From an uncultured Clostridia bacterium (lineage in GTDB: Bacteria; Bacillota; Clostridia; Oscillospirales; Acutalibacteraceae), in assembly GCA_944385055.1 (NCBI GenBank), contig CALWVT010000005.1:62001-126000 (forward strand): a stretch of DNA of 64,000 bases. The letters run 5' to 3'. Both the position numbers and the translations under genes were made by a program. The notes under the pieces are model-generated. The model saw nothing but the letters and a program-made list of their open reading frames with translations. It made no database searches and was not told the origin of the DNA. Shown here in pieces: positions 29,493-37,464 of this stretch (positions are counted from its first letter, which is position 1; every line of letters starts with the position of its first letter).

Positions 29493-30518
29493 TTACTGCA
29501 GGTCCATCAATTCTGTCAACATGCGGCTTACCGACCGCGCAGCGTAATCGAGCAGCCCCAAAAGCCGCGGGTAATTCATGCGCATCGGCCCGAGCACCGC
29601 AATGGCGCCGGCGTCGCGCCCGCGCACCGTGTAATGCGCGATCGCAAGGCCCGTATCCCGCAGCGCCGGCACACCGCTCTCGCTGCCGAGCAGCACCCGC
29701 GTGCCCGCTCGCTGCAAAAGTGCGTACACTTCCTGCGGGCGGTCGAGATACCGCATCAGGCGCCTTAAGCTCTGCTGTGTGAATTCCGAGCAGAACAACA
29801 GGTTCATCTGCCCATCCACACGCACATCGCTGCCCATCGCCTCACGCGCGGCCTCCTGCAGGGCGCGCAGCGCACTGCTCATCAAAAGCATCGCCTCGCC
29901 CATGCCGGCGCCCAGCGTCTGCAGATATGCCGGCGTGATGCGCCGCACGGGCCTGCCTGTCAGCTGGTCGTTGAATACGCGGAAGAACACGCGCAGCACA
30001 TCCGGCGACAGGTCAAAGTCGCAGTGGAACACCCGCGTGTGCATCGTGCCGAGCGTCGTCATCAAAATGAGCATCGCCGTGCGCCTGCTCGTTTGGACGA
30101 ACTGCACGCCGCTGACCGCCGCGTTATTGCCGCTCGGCGTCGTCGTGATCGCCGTCATATGCGTCATGCCGGTTAAGAGCCGCGAGACGCCGTCGAGCAG
30201 CTTCTGCGGGTCATAGGCGCTCGGCAAAAGCAGCGAGTCGATAAACCGCCGCTCCTGCGCCGAAACGGGCTCGGGCGTCATCAGGGAATCCAGATAGACG
30301 CGCCAGCCGCGCTCGCTCGGGACGCGCCCGGCGGACGTATGCGGCTGATTTAAAAGCCCCATACCGCCCAAATCGCTCATCTCATTGCGCACCGTTGCGC
30401 TCGAAACGCGGATGTCGAGGTTTTCACACAGGACTTTGCTGCCGACCGGTTCGCCCGATACGATATAAAGCTCTACCGTCGCGGCAAGAATCTTTTTCTT
30501 GCGCGGTGTCAGCTCCAT
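29493..30518 (-). CDS. hrcA: Heat-inducible transcription repressor HrcA
   Basis: 341 residues. N-terminal winged helix (R-V-S-S-A-T-V-R-N-E-M near residues 37-47), then the H-T-S-A-G-R-V-P-S signature and the C-terminal GAF-like inserted domain. It represses this operon by binding CIRCE and is kept active by GroEL. GAGGTGAGGG precedes the ATG. It is the first gene downstream of the CIRCE element, so it is autoregulated. Confidence 0.97.
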   Translation of the reverse strand: MELTPRKKKILAATVELYIVSGEPVGSKVLCENLDIRVSSATVRNEMSDLGGMGLLNQPHTSAGRVPSERGWRVYLDSLMTPEPVSAQERRFIDSLLLPSAYDPQKLLDGVSRLLTGMTHMTAITTTPSGNNAAVSGVQFVQTSRRTAMLILMTTLGTMHTRVFHCDFDLSPDVLRVFFRVFNDQLTGRPVRRITPAYLQTLGAGMGEAMLLMSSALRALQEAAREAMGSDVRVDGQMNLLFCSEFTQQSLRRLMRYLDRPQEVYALLQRAGTRVLLGSESGVPALRDTGLAIAHYTVRGRDAGAIAVLGPMRMNYPRLLGLLDYAARSVSRMLTELMDLQ

Positions 30519-30541
30519 GGTCCCTCACCTCTTTGTTTCGG

Positions 30542-30568
30542 TTAGCACTCTTTCTGTTAGAGTGCTAA
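30542..30568 (-). promoter_or_regulatory. CIRCE operator
   Basis: TTAGCACTC (30542-30550), nine-base spacer, GAGTGCTAA (30560-30568): a perfect match to the HrcA operator. It lies just downstream of the hrcA -10, 24 bases before the hrcA start codon. Confidence 0.99.
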
Positions 30569-30580
30569 CTTACATAAATA

Positions 30581-30609
30581 AATGTACCATTCCTGCGGCC
30601 GTCTGTCAA
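30581..30609 (-). promoter_or_regulatory. hrcA operon promoter
   Basis: Minus-strand TTGACA (30604-30609), 17-base spacer, TACATT (30581-30586) with TGG extension. CIRCE lies downstream of the -10, over and after the transcription start. Confidence 0.88.
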
Positions 30610-30724
30610 TAGGAAAATTGTAAACACATTGTGAACAAATGTGAAAGTCCCCCTTGCCGGTGCAAAAAGCCGCCGGACGGGCCTGTACCATCGGCCAAAT
30701 TTTCTGCACAAAAACGGATTCGTC

Positions 30725-30754
30725 TTGACAGAATAAAAAGCGGCCCGCTATACT
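30725..30754 (+). promoter_or_regulatory. nagB promoter
   Basis: TTGACA (30725-30730), 18-base spacer, TATACT (30749-30754). The leader to the start codon is about 115 bases and includes a weak AAGCC/GGCTT hairpin near its 5' end. Confidence 0.85.
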
Positions 30755-30874
30755 AAAAGAAAAAGAAGCCTGAAAAAGGCGGCTTTTAAAAGGAATGCCC
30801 TGTTTGGCCTGTTTCATTCGGTCCATCAAACGTTCCGGAGAAATTTTAAAATGTTGAAAGGCGGTCTTTTATCC

Positions 30875-31627
30875 ATGAGAATCATCAGCGCGCCGGATTA
30901 TGCATCCATGAGCCGCAAGGCAGCGAACCTTTTGTCGGCACAGGTCATTTTAAAACCGGACTGCGTGCTGGGCCTGGCGACGGGCGGCACGCCGGTGGGC
31001 GTTTACAAGCAGCTGGTCAATTGGTACGAGAAGGGTGATCTGGACTTTTCGAAGGTCCACACCGTGAACCTTGACGAATACATCGGCCTGCCGGTCACGC
31101 ACCCGCAGAGCTACCGCTCGTTTATGAACGACAACCTGTTTAACCACGTCAACATCCCGATTGAGAACACGAACGTCCCCAACGGCAACGCGCACAACAT
31201 GGACGCCGAATGCGCGCGCTACGAAAAGCTGATCGACAGCCTCGGCGGCGTGGACATGCAGCTTTTGGGGATTGGCAACACGGGCCACATCGGCTTTAAC
31301 GAGCCGCACGACCGTTTTGACACGACGACGCACGTCGTCACACTCAGCGAAGTGACGATCCGCGCGAACGCCCGCTTCTTCGACAGCGAGGCCGATGTGC
31401 CGCGCTACGCGGTGACGATGGGCATCCAGACGATCATGAAGGCGCAGAAGATCGTGCTCGTCGCAAACGGCGAAAACAAGGCCGATATTTTGGAAAAGGC
31501 GCTGTTCGGGCCCATCAACCCGCAAATCCCGGCGTCCATCCTGCAGCTGCACCGCGACGTGACCGTTTTCGCGGATGAAGCGGCGTTAAAGGTAATCCGC
31601 GAAAAGCACCCGCAGGCAATCGACTAA
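30875..31627 (+). CDS. nagB: Glucosamine-6-phosphate deaminase
   Basis: 250 residues. It converts glucosamine-6-phosphate to fructose-6-phosphate and ammonia, the step after NagA. Visible: G-L-A-T-G-G-T-P near residue 36, N-L-D-E-Y near residue 67 (catalytic Asp), and G-I-G-x-x-G-H-I-G-F-N-E-P (about 129-141). Start at 30875 (M-R-I-I) matches the family; AAAGGCGG lies about 11 bases upstream. The frame opens 24 bases earlier without a ribosome site. The NagB hexamer's allosteric residues cannot be judged by eye. Confidence 0.96.
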   Translation: MRIISAPDYASMSRKAANLLSAQVILKPDCVLGLATGGTPVGVYKQLVNWYEKGDLDFSKVHTVNLDEYIGLPVTHPQSYRSFMNDNLFNHVNIPIENTNVPNGNAHNMDAECARYEKLIDSLGGVDMQLLGIGNTGHIGFNEPHDRFDTTTHVVTLSEVTIRANARFFDSEADVPRYAVTMGIQTIMKAQKIVLVANGENKADILEKALFGPINPQIPASILQLHRDVTVFADEAALKVIREKHPQAID

Positions 31628-31672
31628 ATTGTTCGGCTCCGCATCCATACGCACCATACAAATCCATAAATC

Positions 31673-31716
31673 AAGCGGCCGCAGACGGGCTTTCCTCCGC
31701 CTGCGGCCGCTTTTTC
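31673..31716 (+). terminator. nagB terminator
   Basis: A 12-bp stem AAGCGGCCGCAG/CTGCGGCCGCTT (31673-31684 with 31701-31712), then T residues. Confidence 0.92.
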
Positions 31717-31748
31717 ATGCCTTGTGTTTCATTTTATCTTGAAATCCC

Positions 31749-33830
31749 TTACGGCGTCACGAACGCGAAGCCGTAGCCCGGCAAGGACAGCGTCGTGACG
31801 GCCTCCCCGTCCGGCTCCCCGAACGGGCGCACCGGCGTGCGCAGGGAAATGGAAACGGGTTCCGTGTTAAAGTTCTGCACGCAGACGACCTTGCATCCTT
31901 CGCCCTCGCGCAGCGTCGCCGTCACGCCCTCGGGCAGGTCGGCGTCGAGCGCGCGGGAAAGGGACAGCTCTCCGGCGAGCTTCGTGTAAAAATCGACGTA
32001 GAACGCGTCTTCCGCGCGGGACGCGAGATAGTACGCCTTGCCTTTTCCGAAATTGTGCACGGTCAGCGCCGGATACCCCGCGTAGAAATCCTTTTCATAG
32101 CACGCAAGGATTTCGGCAGTCTTTTCGTTTGCGGCAAAGCATGCCGTCGGGCCGTCTTCCCCTTCCTCGACCCAGCGGTCGGCCAGGGGCTCAACGAGCT
32201 CACACAGGTCGTGGAGCGCGTACGTCTTGTCGTTCCACGTCATCGCGTTCTCGTCCGTATCGCGCAGCGGGTCAATTTCCTGGTAGCGCACGCCGAACAC
32301 CTCGTGCATGCCGCCGGCGGGCGTCGGGCCGAGGTAGCACAGGTCGTTCTCGTCGACGAGGCCGGACCAGTAGGTGCCCACGAGCGTGCCGCCGGCTTCG
32401 ACGAACGCGCGCAGCTTTTCCGCCACGCCTTCGCGGTACATGTAGAGCATCGGCGCAATGACAAGGCGGTACGGCGTCAGATCCGCGTCGGCGCTGACGA
32501 CGTCGACGCCGATGCCGAGCCGCCAAAACGCCTGGTAATGGGACTCGAGCGTCTCCTCATAGCGCATCGGCTTGCGCGGGCTGCACGCCTCGTCGATGGC
32601 CCACTCGTTTTCGCGGTCCAAAATCAGCGCAACCTGCGGCTGCGGGCAGGTCTTGCACAGCGGTGCGAGCTGTTCGAGCGTTTTGCCGACCTCGGCGACT
32701 TCACGGAACACGCGCGTATCCGGCTCGCCGTAATGGTCGACGACGGCGCCGTGGAATTTCTCGTTGCCGCCGCGGCTCTGGCGCCACTGGAAATACTGCA
32801 CCGAATTCGACCCGTGCGCGACGGCCTGCATCGCGGCGAGCAGGTTCTGGCCCGGCGCTTTCAGGCGGTTGATCTGCTTCCAGTTGACCTGGTTCGGCGT
32901 ATTCTCCATGAGCAAAAACGGCTGGCGCTTTAAGCTGCGCATATAGTCGTGCGCCATCGCCGTGTGAATCGCGACGGCGACATCGCCGCGCGGGTCCGTG
33001 CGCCACGACGGATAGCTGTCCCACGAGACAAGGTCGAGCGAATCGGCAAACTTCGTGTAGTCGAGGTCGTAGTAAAAGCTCATCAGGTTCGTCGTGACGG
33101 GCAGCTCACTGCCGCCCGCGCGCACGGCGGCCTTTTCCCAGTTGAAGAAATCGACGGTCCGCTGTGTCACAAACCGGTGCCAGTCAACGGAAAGGCCGTG
33201 CAAAAGCATCTCGCCGCGCGGCACCGGCGCCTCGATCTGCGACCAGTCCGTGTACGTATGGCTCCAAAATCCCGTCCAATATGCCGCGTTGAGCGCATCG
33301 AGGGTCTTGTACTTCTTCTTTAAAAAGCGGCGGAATTCCTCCTGGCACAGCGGGCAGTAGCACGCGCCGCTGTACTCGTTCGAGATGTGCCACAGGATAA
33401 CGCCCGGGTGATTCCCGAACGCTTTGGACAGCCGCGAATCCATTTCCCAGACCTTTTCGCGGTAAATCGGCGACGTGTAGCAGTGGTTGTGGCGGTCGCC
33501 GTAGTGGTTTCTGTGGAGCGTCTCATCGACACGTAGCACCTCGGGGTATTTCTGCGCCATCCACGCCGGGCGCGCGCCGCTGGGCGTCGCGAGGACCGTG
33601 TAAATGCCGTTTTCATACAGGCGGTCGATCACGTTTTGCAGCCAATCGAATGTGTAAACGCCCTCCTCCGGCTCGAGCGCGGACCACGCAAAGATTGCAA
33701 GCGACACGCAGTTTACATGCGCCTGCTTCATCAATTCGATGTCGCGCGCCAAAATGTCGGGGCTCGACAGCCACTGGTCGGGGTTATAATCGCCGCCGTG
33801 CAGCATCGCGCGATTTAAGATAGATGCCAT
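31749..33830 (-). CDS. Beta-galactosidase, glycoside hydrolase family 42
   Basis: 693 residues, full GH42 length, no signal peptide, so cytoplasmic. It removes terminal beta-galactose from lactose or galacto-oligosaccharides. N-terminal G-G-D-Y-N-P-D-Q-W, catalytic acid/base in I-S-N-E-Y (about residue 149-153), nearby zinc-type cysteines C-Y-C-P-L-C, and the nucleophile region L-L-M-E-N-T-P-N-Q-V-N-W (about 303-314). C-terminal trimerisation and beta domains follow. GAGGAGG precedes the ATG. Divergent from asnB; no transporter is adjacent. Confidence 0.95.
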   Translation of the reverse strand: MASILNRAMLHGGDYNPDQWLSSPDILARDIELMKQAHVNCVSLAIFAWSALEPEEGVYTFDWLQNVIDRLYENGIYTVLATPSGARPAWMAQKYPEVLRVDETLHRNHYGDRHNHCYTSPIYREKVWEMDSRLSKAFGNHPGVILWHISNEYSGACYCPLCQEEFRRFLKKKYKTLDALNAAYWTGFWSHTYTDWSQIEAPVPRGEMLLHGLSVDWHRFVTQRTVDFFNWEKAAVRAGGSELPVTTNLMSFYYDLDYTKFADSLDLVSWDSYPSWRTDPRGDVAVAIHTAMAHDYMRSLKRQPFLLMENTPNQVNWKQINRLKAPGQNLLAAMQAVAHGSNSVQYFQWRQSRGGNEKFHGAVVDHYGEPDTRVFREVAEVGKTLEQLAPLCKTCPQPQVALILDRENEWAIDEACSPRKPMRYEETLESHYQAFWRLGIGVDVVSADADLTPYRLVIAPMLYMYREGVAEKLRAFVEAGGTLVGTYWSGLVDENDLCYLGPTPAGGMHEVFGVRYQEIDPLRDTDENAMTWNDKTYALHDLCELVEPLADRWVEEGEDGPTACFAANEKTAEILACYEKDFYAGYPALTVHNFGKGKAYYLASRAEDAFYVDFYTKLAGELSLSRALDADLPEGVTATLREGEGCKVVCVQNFNTEPVSISLRTPVRPFGEPDGEAVTTLSLPGYGFAFVTP

Positions 33831-33907
33831 AAATACGCCTCCTCATTTTCTGCCTCCCGCGTTTTATCAGCCGCACGCGGAAAGGCCGCATCCAAACTCT
33901 CTTTATC

Positions 33908-33936
33908 AGCATACCGGGCTTTTGCGAAAATGGCAA
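33908..33936 (-). promoter_or_regulatory. GH42 gene promoter
   Basis: Minus-strand TTGCCA (33931-33936), 17-base spacer, TATGCT (33908-33913). Confidence 0.6.
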
Positions 33937-33979
33937 GCAAAATTTTCAGGAAATCGCGTTTTTTTGCAAAACCGCTCCC

Positions 33980-34008
33980 TTGTCCTGCCGGGGAGTTTGT
34001 GGTATCCT
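33980..34008 (+). promoter_or_regulatory. asnB promoter
   Basis: TTGTCC (33980-33985), 17-base spacer, TATCCT (34003-34008) preceded by TGTGG. Confidence 0.6.
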
Positions 34009-34013
34009 TTTAG

Positions 34014-34090
34014 AAAGGAAGCCTCGCTTCCTTTTTTTAAAAGCAACCGGAAGGCCCGTTTTTCGACACCTGAAAGCGGGCATCCTTTTT
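34014..34090 (+). promoter_or_regulatory. asnB leader with two terminator-like hairpins
   Basis: Hairpin 1: AAAGGAAGC/GCTTCCTTT (34014-34034) with a CTC loop and a T tract to 34038. Hairpin 2: GCCCG-TTTTC/GAAAG-CGGGC (34054-34081) followed by CTTTTT to 34090. Both lie between the promoter and the start codon. No T-box consensus is visible. See findings. Confidence 0.55.
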
Positions 34091-34121
34091 CACAACGGGA
34101 AATATGAAAGGAGGGTCCCCT

Positions 34122-35972
34122 ATGTGCGGGATCTGTGGATTTACAGGAGAAATGCTCGACTTAAACGACCGCAAGGCCGTCATTAAGCACATGACCGACG
34201 TCATCACGCACCGCGGCCCGGATTCGGACGGCGAATATTTCGGCGACGGCGTCACGATGGGTTTCCGCCGCCTTTCTATCATCGATATTGCCTCGACGGG
34301 CGACCAGCCGATCTACAACGAGGACCGCACGCTCGTCATCACGTTTAACGGGGAAATTTATAACTACCAGGACCTGCGCCGCGAGCTGCTCAGCGCCGGC
34401 CATACCTTCACAACGCAGACCGACACGGAAACGATCCTGCACGGCTTTGAGGAATGGGGCGAACACGTGCTCGACCATTTGCGCGGCATGTTTGCGTTTG
34501 CAATCTGGAACACGAAGACGAAGCGGCTGTTTTTAGCGCGCGACTTTTTCGGCATCAAGCCCTTATACTACTGCACGGTCAACGGCCAGTTTGTCTACGG
34601 CAGCGAGATCAAAAGCCTCTTGGAGATGCCGGGCTTTGAGAAGAAATTAAACCTTGACGCCTTGCAGAGCTACCTGTCGTTTGAGTACGTCGTGCCGCCG
34701 CAGACGCTGTTCGAGGGCGTAGAGGCCCTGATGCCCGCGCATTATCTGTGGGTTTCCGCGGACGGCAGCGTGAATGTCCACCGCTACTGGGACCCGCAGT
34801 TTGAGCCGGACGAATCGATGACGGAGGGGGAAGCCGTCGATTTAATCGACAAGACGTTCCTCGAAAGCGTCGACGCGCACCGCATCGCGGACGTCGAGGT
34901 CGGCTGCTTCTTGTCCTCCGGCGTCGACTCGAGCTGGGTCGCCTCAAACTTCGCAGGGCAGAAAGCGTTTACGGTCGGCTTTGGCGAGGACGAGCGCTAC
35001 AACGAGATCGGCTACGCGAAGACCCTCGCGGAAGCGGTCGGCATCGAGCACCACACGAAGGTCATCTCGCCCGAGGAATACTGGAACGCAATCCCGAAGG
35101 TGCAATACCACTTAGACCAGCCCAGCGCGGACGCTAGCTGCATCGCCTTATATTTCGTCTCGAAAATCGCAAGCGAATACGTCAAAGTCGTGCTGTCCGG
35201 CGAGGGCGCGGACGAGCTGTTCGGCGGGTACAACATTTACCACGAGCCGGCAGACCTCGCGGCGTACCAGCGCCTGCCGCTGCCGCTGCGCAAAGCCGCC
35301 GCATCCATCGTCGAGCACCTGCCGAATTTCCGCGGCAAGAGCTTCTTAATCCGCGGCAGCAAAACCGTCGAGGAGCGCTTCATCGGCAACTGCTCGATGT
35401 TCACCGAGCGCGAGCGCCGCGCCATTCTGCGCCCCGAAATCCCGCTGCACGCGCCGCAGGAATTGACAAAGCCAATTTTCGAGCGCTGCCAGGGCTTTGA
35501 CGACGTCACAAAGATGCAGTATCTCGATCTGCACGTGTGGCTGATCGGCGATATCCTTTTAAAAGCGGACCGCATGAGCATGGCGAACTCGCTGGAATTG
35601 CGCGTGCCGTTCCTCGACCGCCGCGTCTGGGACGTCGCGAAAAGAATCCCGAGCCGCCTGCGCGTCAACGCCCAGAACACGAAGGTCACGATGCGCCAGG
35701 CCGCCGCACGCCATCTGCCGGAAGCGACAAGCAAAAAGAAAAAGCTCGGCTTCCCCGTGCCGATCCGCGTGTGGCTGCGGGAGGAACCGTACGTCTCGAA
35801 GGTGCGCGCCGCATTCGAGAGCGCAGACGCGCAGAAATTCTTCCAGACGCCGGCACTTCTGCGCCTGCTCGACGCGCACGCAGCCGGCAAGGCCGACAAC
35901 AGCCGCAAGATCTGGACCGTGTACATGTTCTTAGTCTGGTACGGCATCTATTTTTCCGGCACACAGCATTAA
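34122..35972 (+). CDS. asnB: Asparagine synthetase, glutamine-hydrolysing
   Basis: 616 residues. The start is fixed by M-C-G-I-C-G-F: Cys after the removed Met is the glutaminase nucleophile. N-terminal Ntn glutaminase domain (about 1-215) with H-R-G-P-D-S-D-G and F-N-G-E-I-Y-N-Y; C-terminal synthetase domain with the PP-loop-type L-S-S-G-V-D-S-S (about 263-270). It makes asparagine from aspartate, glutamine and ATP. AAAGGAGGG is seven bases upstream. Monocistronic. Confidence 0.97.
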   Translation: MCGICGFTGEMLDLNDRKAVIKHMTDVITHRGPDSDGEYFGDGVTMGFRRLSIIDIASTGDQPIYNEDRTLVITFNGEIYNYQDLRRELLSAGHTFTTQTDTETILHGFEEWGEHVLDHLRGMFAFAIWNTKTKRLFLARDFFGIKPLYYCTVNGQFVYGSEIKSLLEMPGFEKKLNLDALQSYLSFEYVVPPQTLFEGVEALMPAHYLWVSADGSVNVHRYWDPQFEPDESMTEGEAVDLIDKTFLESVDAHRIADVEVGCFLSSGVDSSWVASNFAGQKAFTVGFGEDERYNEIGYAKTLAEAVGIEHHTKVISPEEYWNAIPKVQYHLDQPSADASCIALYFVSKIASEYVKVVLSGEGADELFGGYNIYHEPADLAAYQRLPLPLRKAAASIVEHLPNFRGKSFLIRGSKTVEERFIGNCSMFTERERRAILRPEIPLHAPQELTKPIFERCQGFDDVTKMQYLDLHVWLIGDILLKADRMSMANSLELRVPFLDRRVWDVAKRIPSRLRVNAQNTKVTMRQAAARHLPEATSKKKKLGFPVPIRVWLREEPYVSKVRAAFESADAQKFFQTPALLRLLDAHAAGKADNSRKIWTVYMFLVWYGIYFSGTQH

Positions 35973-36040
35973 ACGGCGCGGTGTTGGAAAGCAACCGGTA
36001 ATGCTGGGGATTTTGCTTTTTTCCCTACGCAGAAAAGCCG

Positions 36041-36066
36041 CAGGCGCCGAAAATCCGGCGCTTTGT
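36041..36066 (+). terminator. Weak asnB terminator
   Basis: GCGCCG/CGGCGC hairpin (36044-36061) followed by TTTGTT; modest. Confidence 0.5.
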
Positions 36067-36069
36067 TCC

Positions 36070-36098
36070 TTGTATCTGCGTCCGCATCGGCGTATAAT
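36070..36098 (+). promoter_or_regulatory. Promoter of the alcohol dehydrogenase gene
   Basis: TTGTAT (36070-36075), 17-base spacer, TATAAT (36093-36098). Confidence 0.8.
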
Positions 36099-36115
36099 AA
36101 TAGATGATAGGAAAA

Positions 36116-36225
36116 GAAAATCCGCCGAATTGGGCGGATTTTCTGGCTTATTTTCCTTTTTCCTTTTACTTTTTTCATTTTCTTTTTCATTCTACTTTTC
36201 AATTTCAATCAAAGAAGGAATCATT
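36116..36225 (+). other. Leader with 5' hairpin and polypyrimidine tract
   Basis: AATCCGCC/GGCGGATT hairpin (about 36117-36143) just after the expected transcription start, then about 65 bases (36148-36212) made almost only of T and C with scattered A. No gene fits here; the open frame through it starts far upstream and is low complexity. Confidence 0.6.
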
Positions 36226-37320
36226 GTGTATCACACGTATTTGCCGAGCTATTCGGTCGGTCCGGACTGCTACAAAGAGATCCCGTGGGCGACGCGCCAC
36301 TTTGGGAAAAAAGCCGTTGCGATTGGCGGCAAGACGGCGATGGAAAAGGCGCATGACGCGCTGCTGGAAGGAATCAAGGGATCCGACGTGCAGATCGTGG
36401 ATTTCATTTGGTACGGCGGCGACGCGACGTTTGCGAACGCGCAGGCGCTTTTGGAAAATCCGGTCGTGCAAGGCGCGGACATGGTGTTTGCCATCGGCGG
36501 CGGGCGCGCAGTCGACACGTGCAAGGTCGTTGCGGAAAAGCTCGATAAACCGCTGTTTGCCTTCCCGACCATCGCATCAAACTGCGCTTCGACGACGGCC
36601 ATCGCCGTAATCTATGACGAAAACGGGAATTTCCAGCAGTACTTCTACCGGGAGACGCCGCCGGAGCACACGTTTATCAACACGCGCATCATCGCGCAGG
36701 CGCCGGAAGCATGGATGTGGGCCGGCGTCGGGGACGCACTTTCGAAGGGGCCGGAGGTTGAGCTCGCGGCGCGGTCGAGCGCCCTGCTCTCGCACGCGCC
36801 GATGCTCGGCGTCCAGTGCAGCGGGGCGTGCCCGGAGCCGCTGCTGGAACACAGCTACCAGGCGCTCGCAGACAACCGCGCGGGCCGTGACAGTGAACCG
36901 CTCGAAGAGGTCGTGCTCGACATCATCGTGACGACGGGCGTTGTCTCCAACCTGACCGCCTCGCCGGAAGGGGAGTACTATTACAACAGCAGCCTCGCGC
37001 ATGCGTTCTACAACGGCTCCACGGCCGTCCCGGGCTCGCACAAGCACCGCCACGGGGAACTCGTCGCGTTCGGCGTACTCGTGCTCCTGACGGCGGAAAA
37101 CCGCCTCGAAGAGCGCGCAAAATACGGCGCCTGCATCCACAAGCTCGGCCTGCCCGTCACCCTCGAGCAGCTCGACATCCGTAAGGAAGACCTGCCGGCC
37201 ATTGCCGAAAAGGCTTCCACGACGACGGAATGGACATGCGTGCCGGAGCCTTTGACGAAAGAAGCGTTCATCGCTGCCATCGAAGGCGCCGACGCCTATG
37301 GGCGCACGCTTTTAAAATAA
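36226..37320 (+). CDS. Iron-containing/glycerol dehydrogenase family alcohol dehydrogenase
   Basis: 364 residues of the GldA/Fe-ADH superfamily. Nucleotide-binding G-G-G-R-A-V-D-T-C-K (about residues 87-96) is the family's G-G-G-x-x-x-D-x-x-K motif. Metal-site candidates are in G-D-A-L-S-K (about 170) and the His-rich S-H-K-H-R-H-G-E (about 270). Substrate may be glycerol or another polyol or aldehyde; not resolvable. GTG start with AAGGA six bases upstream; the longer frame reads low-complexity Ser/Phe sequence from the leader and is rejected. Confidence 0.85.
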   Translation: MYHTYLPSYSVGPDCYKEIPWATRHFGKKAVAIGGKTAMEKAHDALLEGIKGSDVQIVDFIWYGGDATFANAQALLENPVVQGADMVFAIGGGRAVDTCKVVAEKLDKPLFAFPTIASNCASTTAIAVIYDENGNFQQYFYRETPPEHTFINTRIIAQAPEAWMWAGVGDALSKGPEVELAARSSALLSHAPMLGVQCSGACPEPLLEHSYQALADNRAGRDSEPLEEVVLDIIVTTGVVSNLTASPEGEYYYNSSLAHAFYNGSTAVPGSHKHRHGELVAFGVLVLLTAENRLEERAKYGACIHKLGLPVTLEQLDIRKEDLPAIAEKASTTTEWTCVPEPLTKEAFIAAIEGADAYGRTLLK

Positions 37321-37331
37321 CCGCTTCACGC

Positions 37332-37370
37332 AAGAAAGCACCGCGCTTCGAGGCACGGTGCTTTCTTTTT
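37332..37370 (+). terminator. Alcohol dehydrogenase terminator
   Basis: AAGAAAGCACCG/CGGTGCTTTCTT stem followed by T residues. Confidence 0.88.
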
Positions 37371-37399
37371 GCCTTTTTGTGGAAGGCAGGCGCAAGAAA

Positions 37400-37443
37400 A
37401 CAAAAAGCAGGGGCCGCCCCGCTAAGCGGGAGGCGGCCCCTGC
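37400..37443 (-). terminator. Terminator of the M20D-yfcC operon
   Basis: Long GC stem GGGGCCGCC/GGCGGCCCC with an inner CCCGCT/AGCGGG; on the minus strand it is followed by CTTTTTGTTTTC. Confidence 0.9.
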
Positions 37444-37464
37444 AAACGAAATACAATTGGATTT

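Noticed and set aside
34009..34121. A T-box riboswitch controlling asnB
   Set aside because: No specifier stem or T-box consensus sequence was found; the leader is too short.
36001..36225. An N-terminal extension of the alcohol dehydrogenase from 36001
   Set aside because: It would translate the promoter, the hairpin and the polypyrimidine tract into a Ser/Phe repeat; the GTG at 36226 has a ribosome site and matches the family start.
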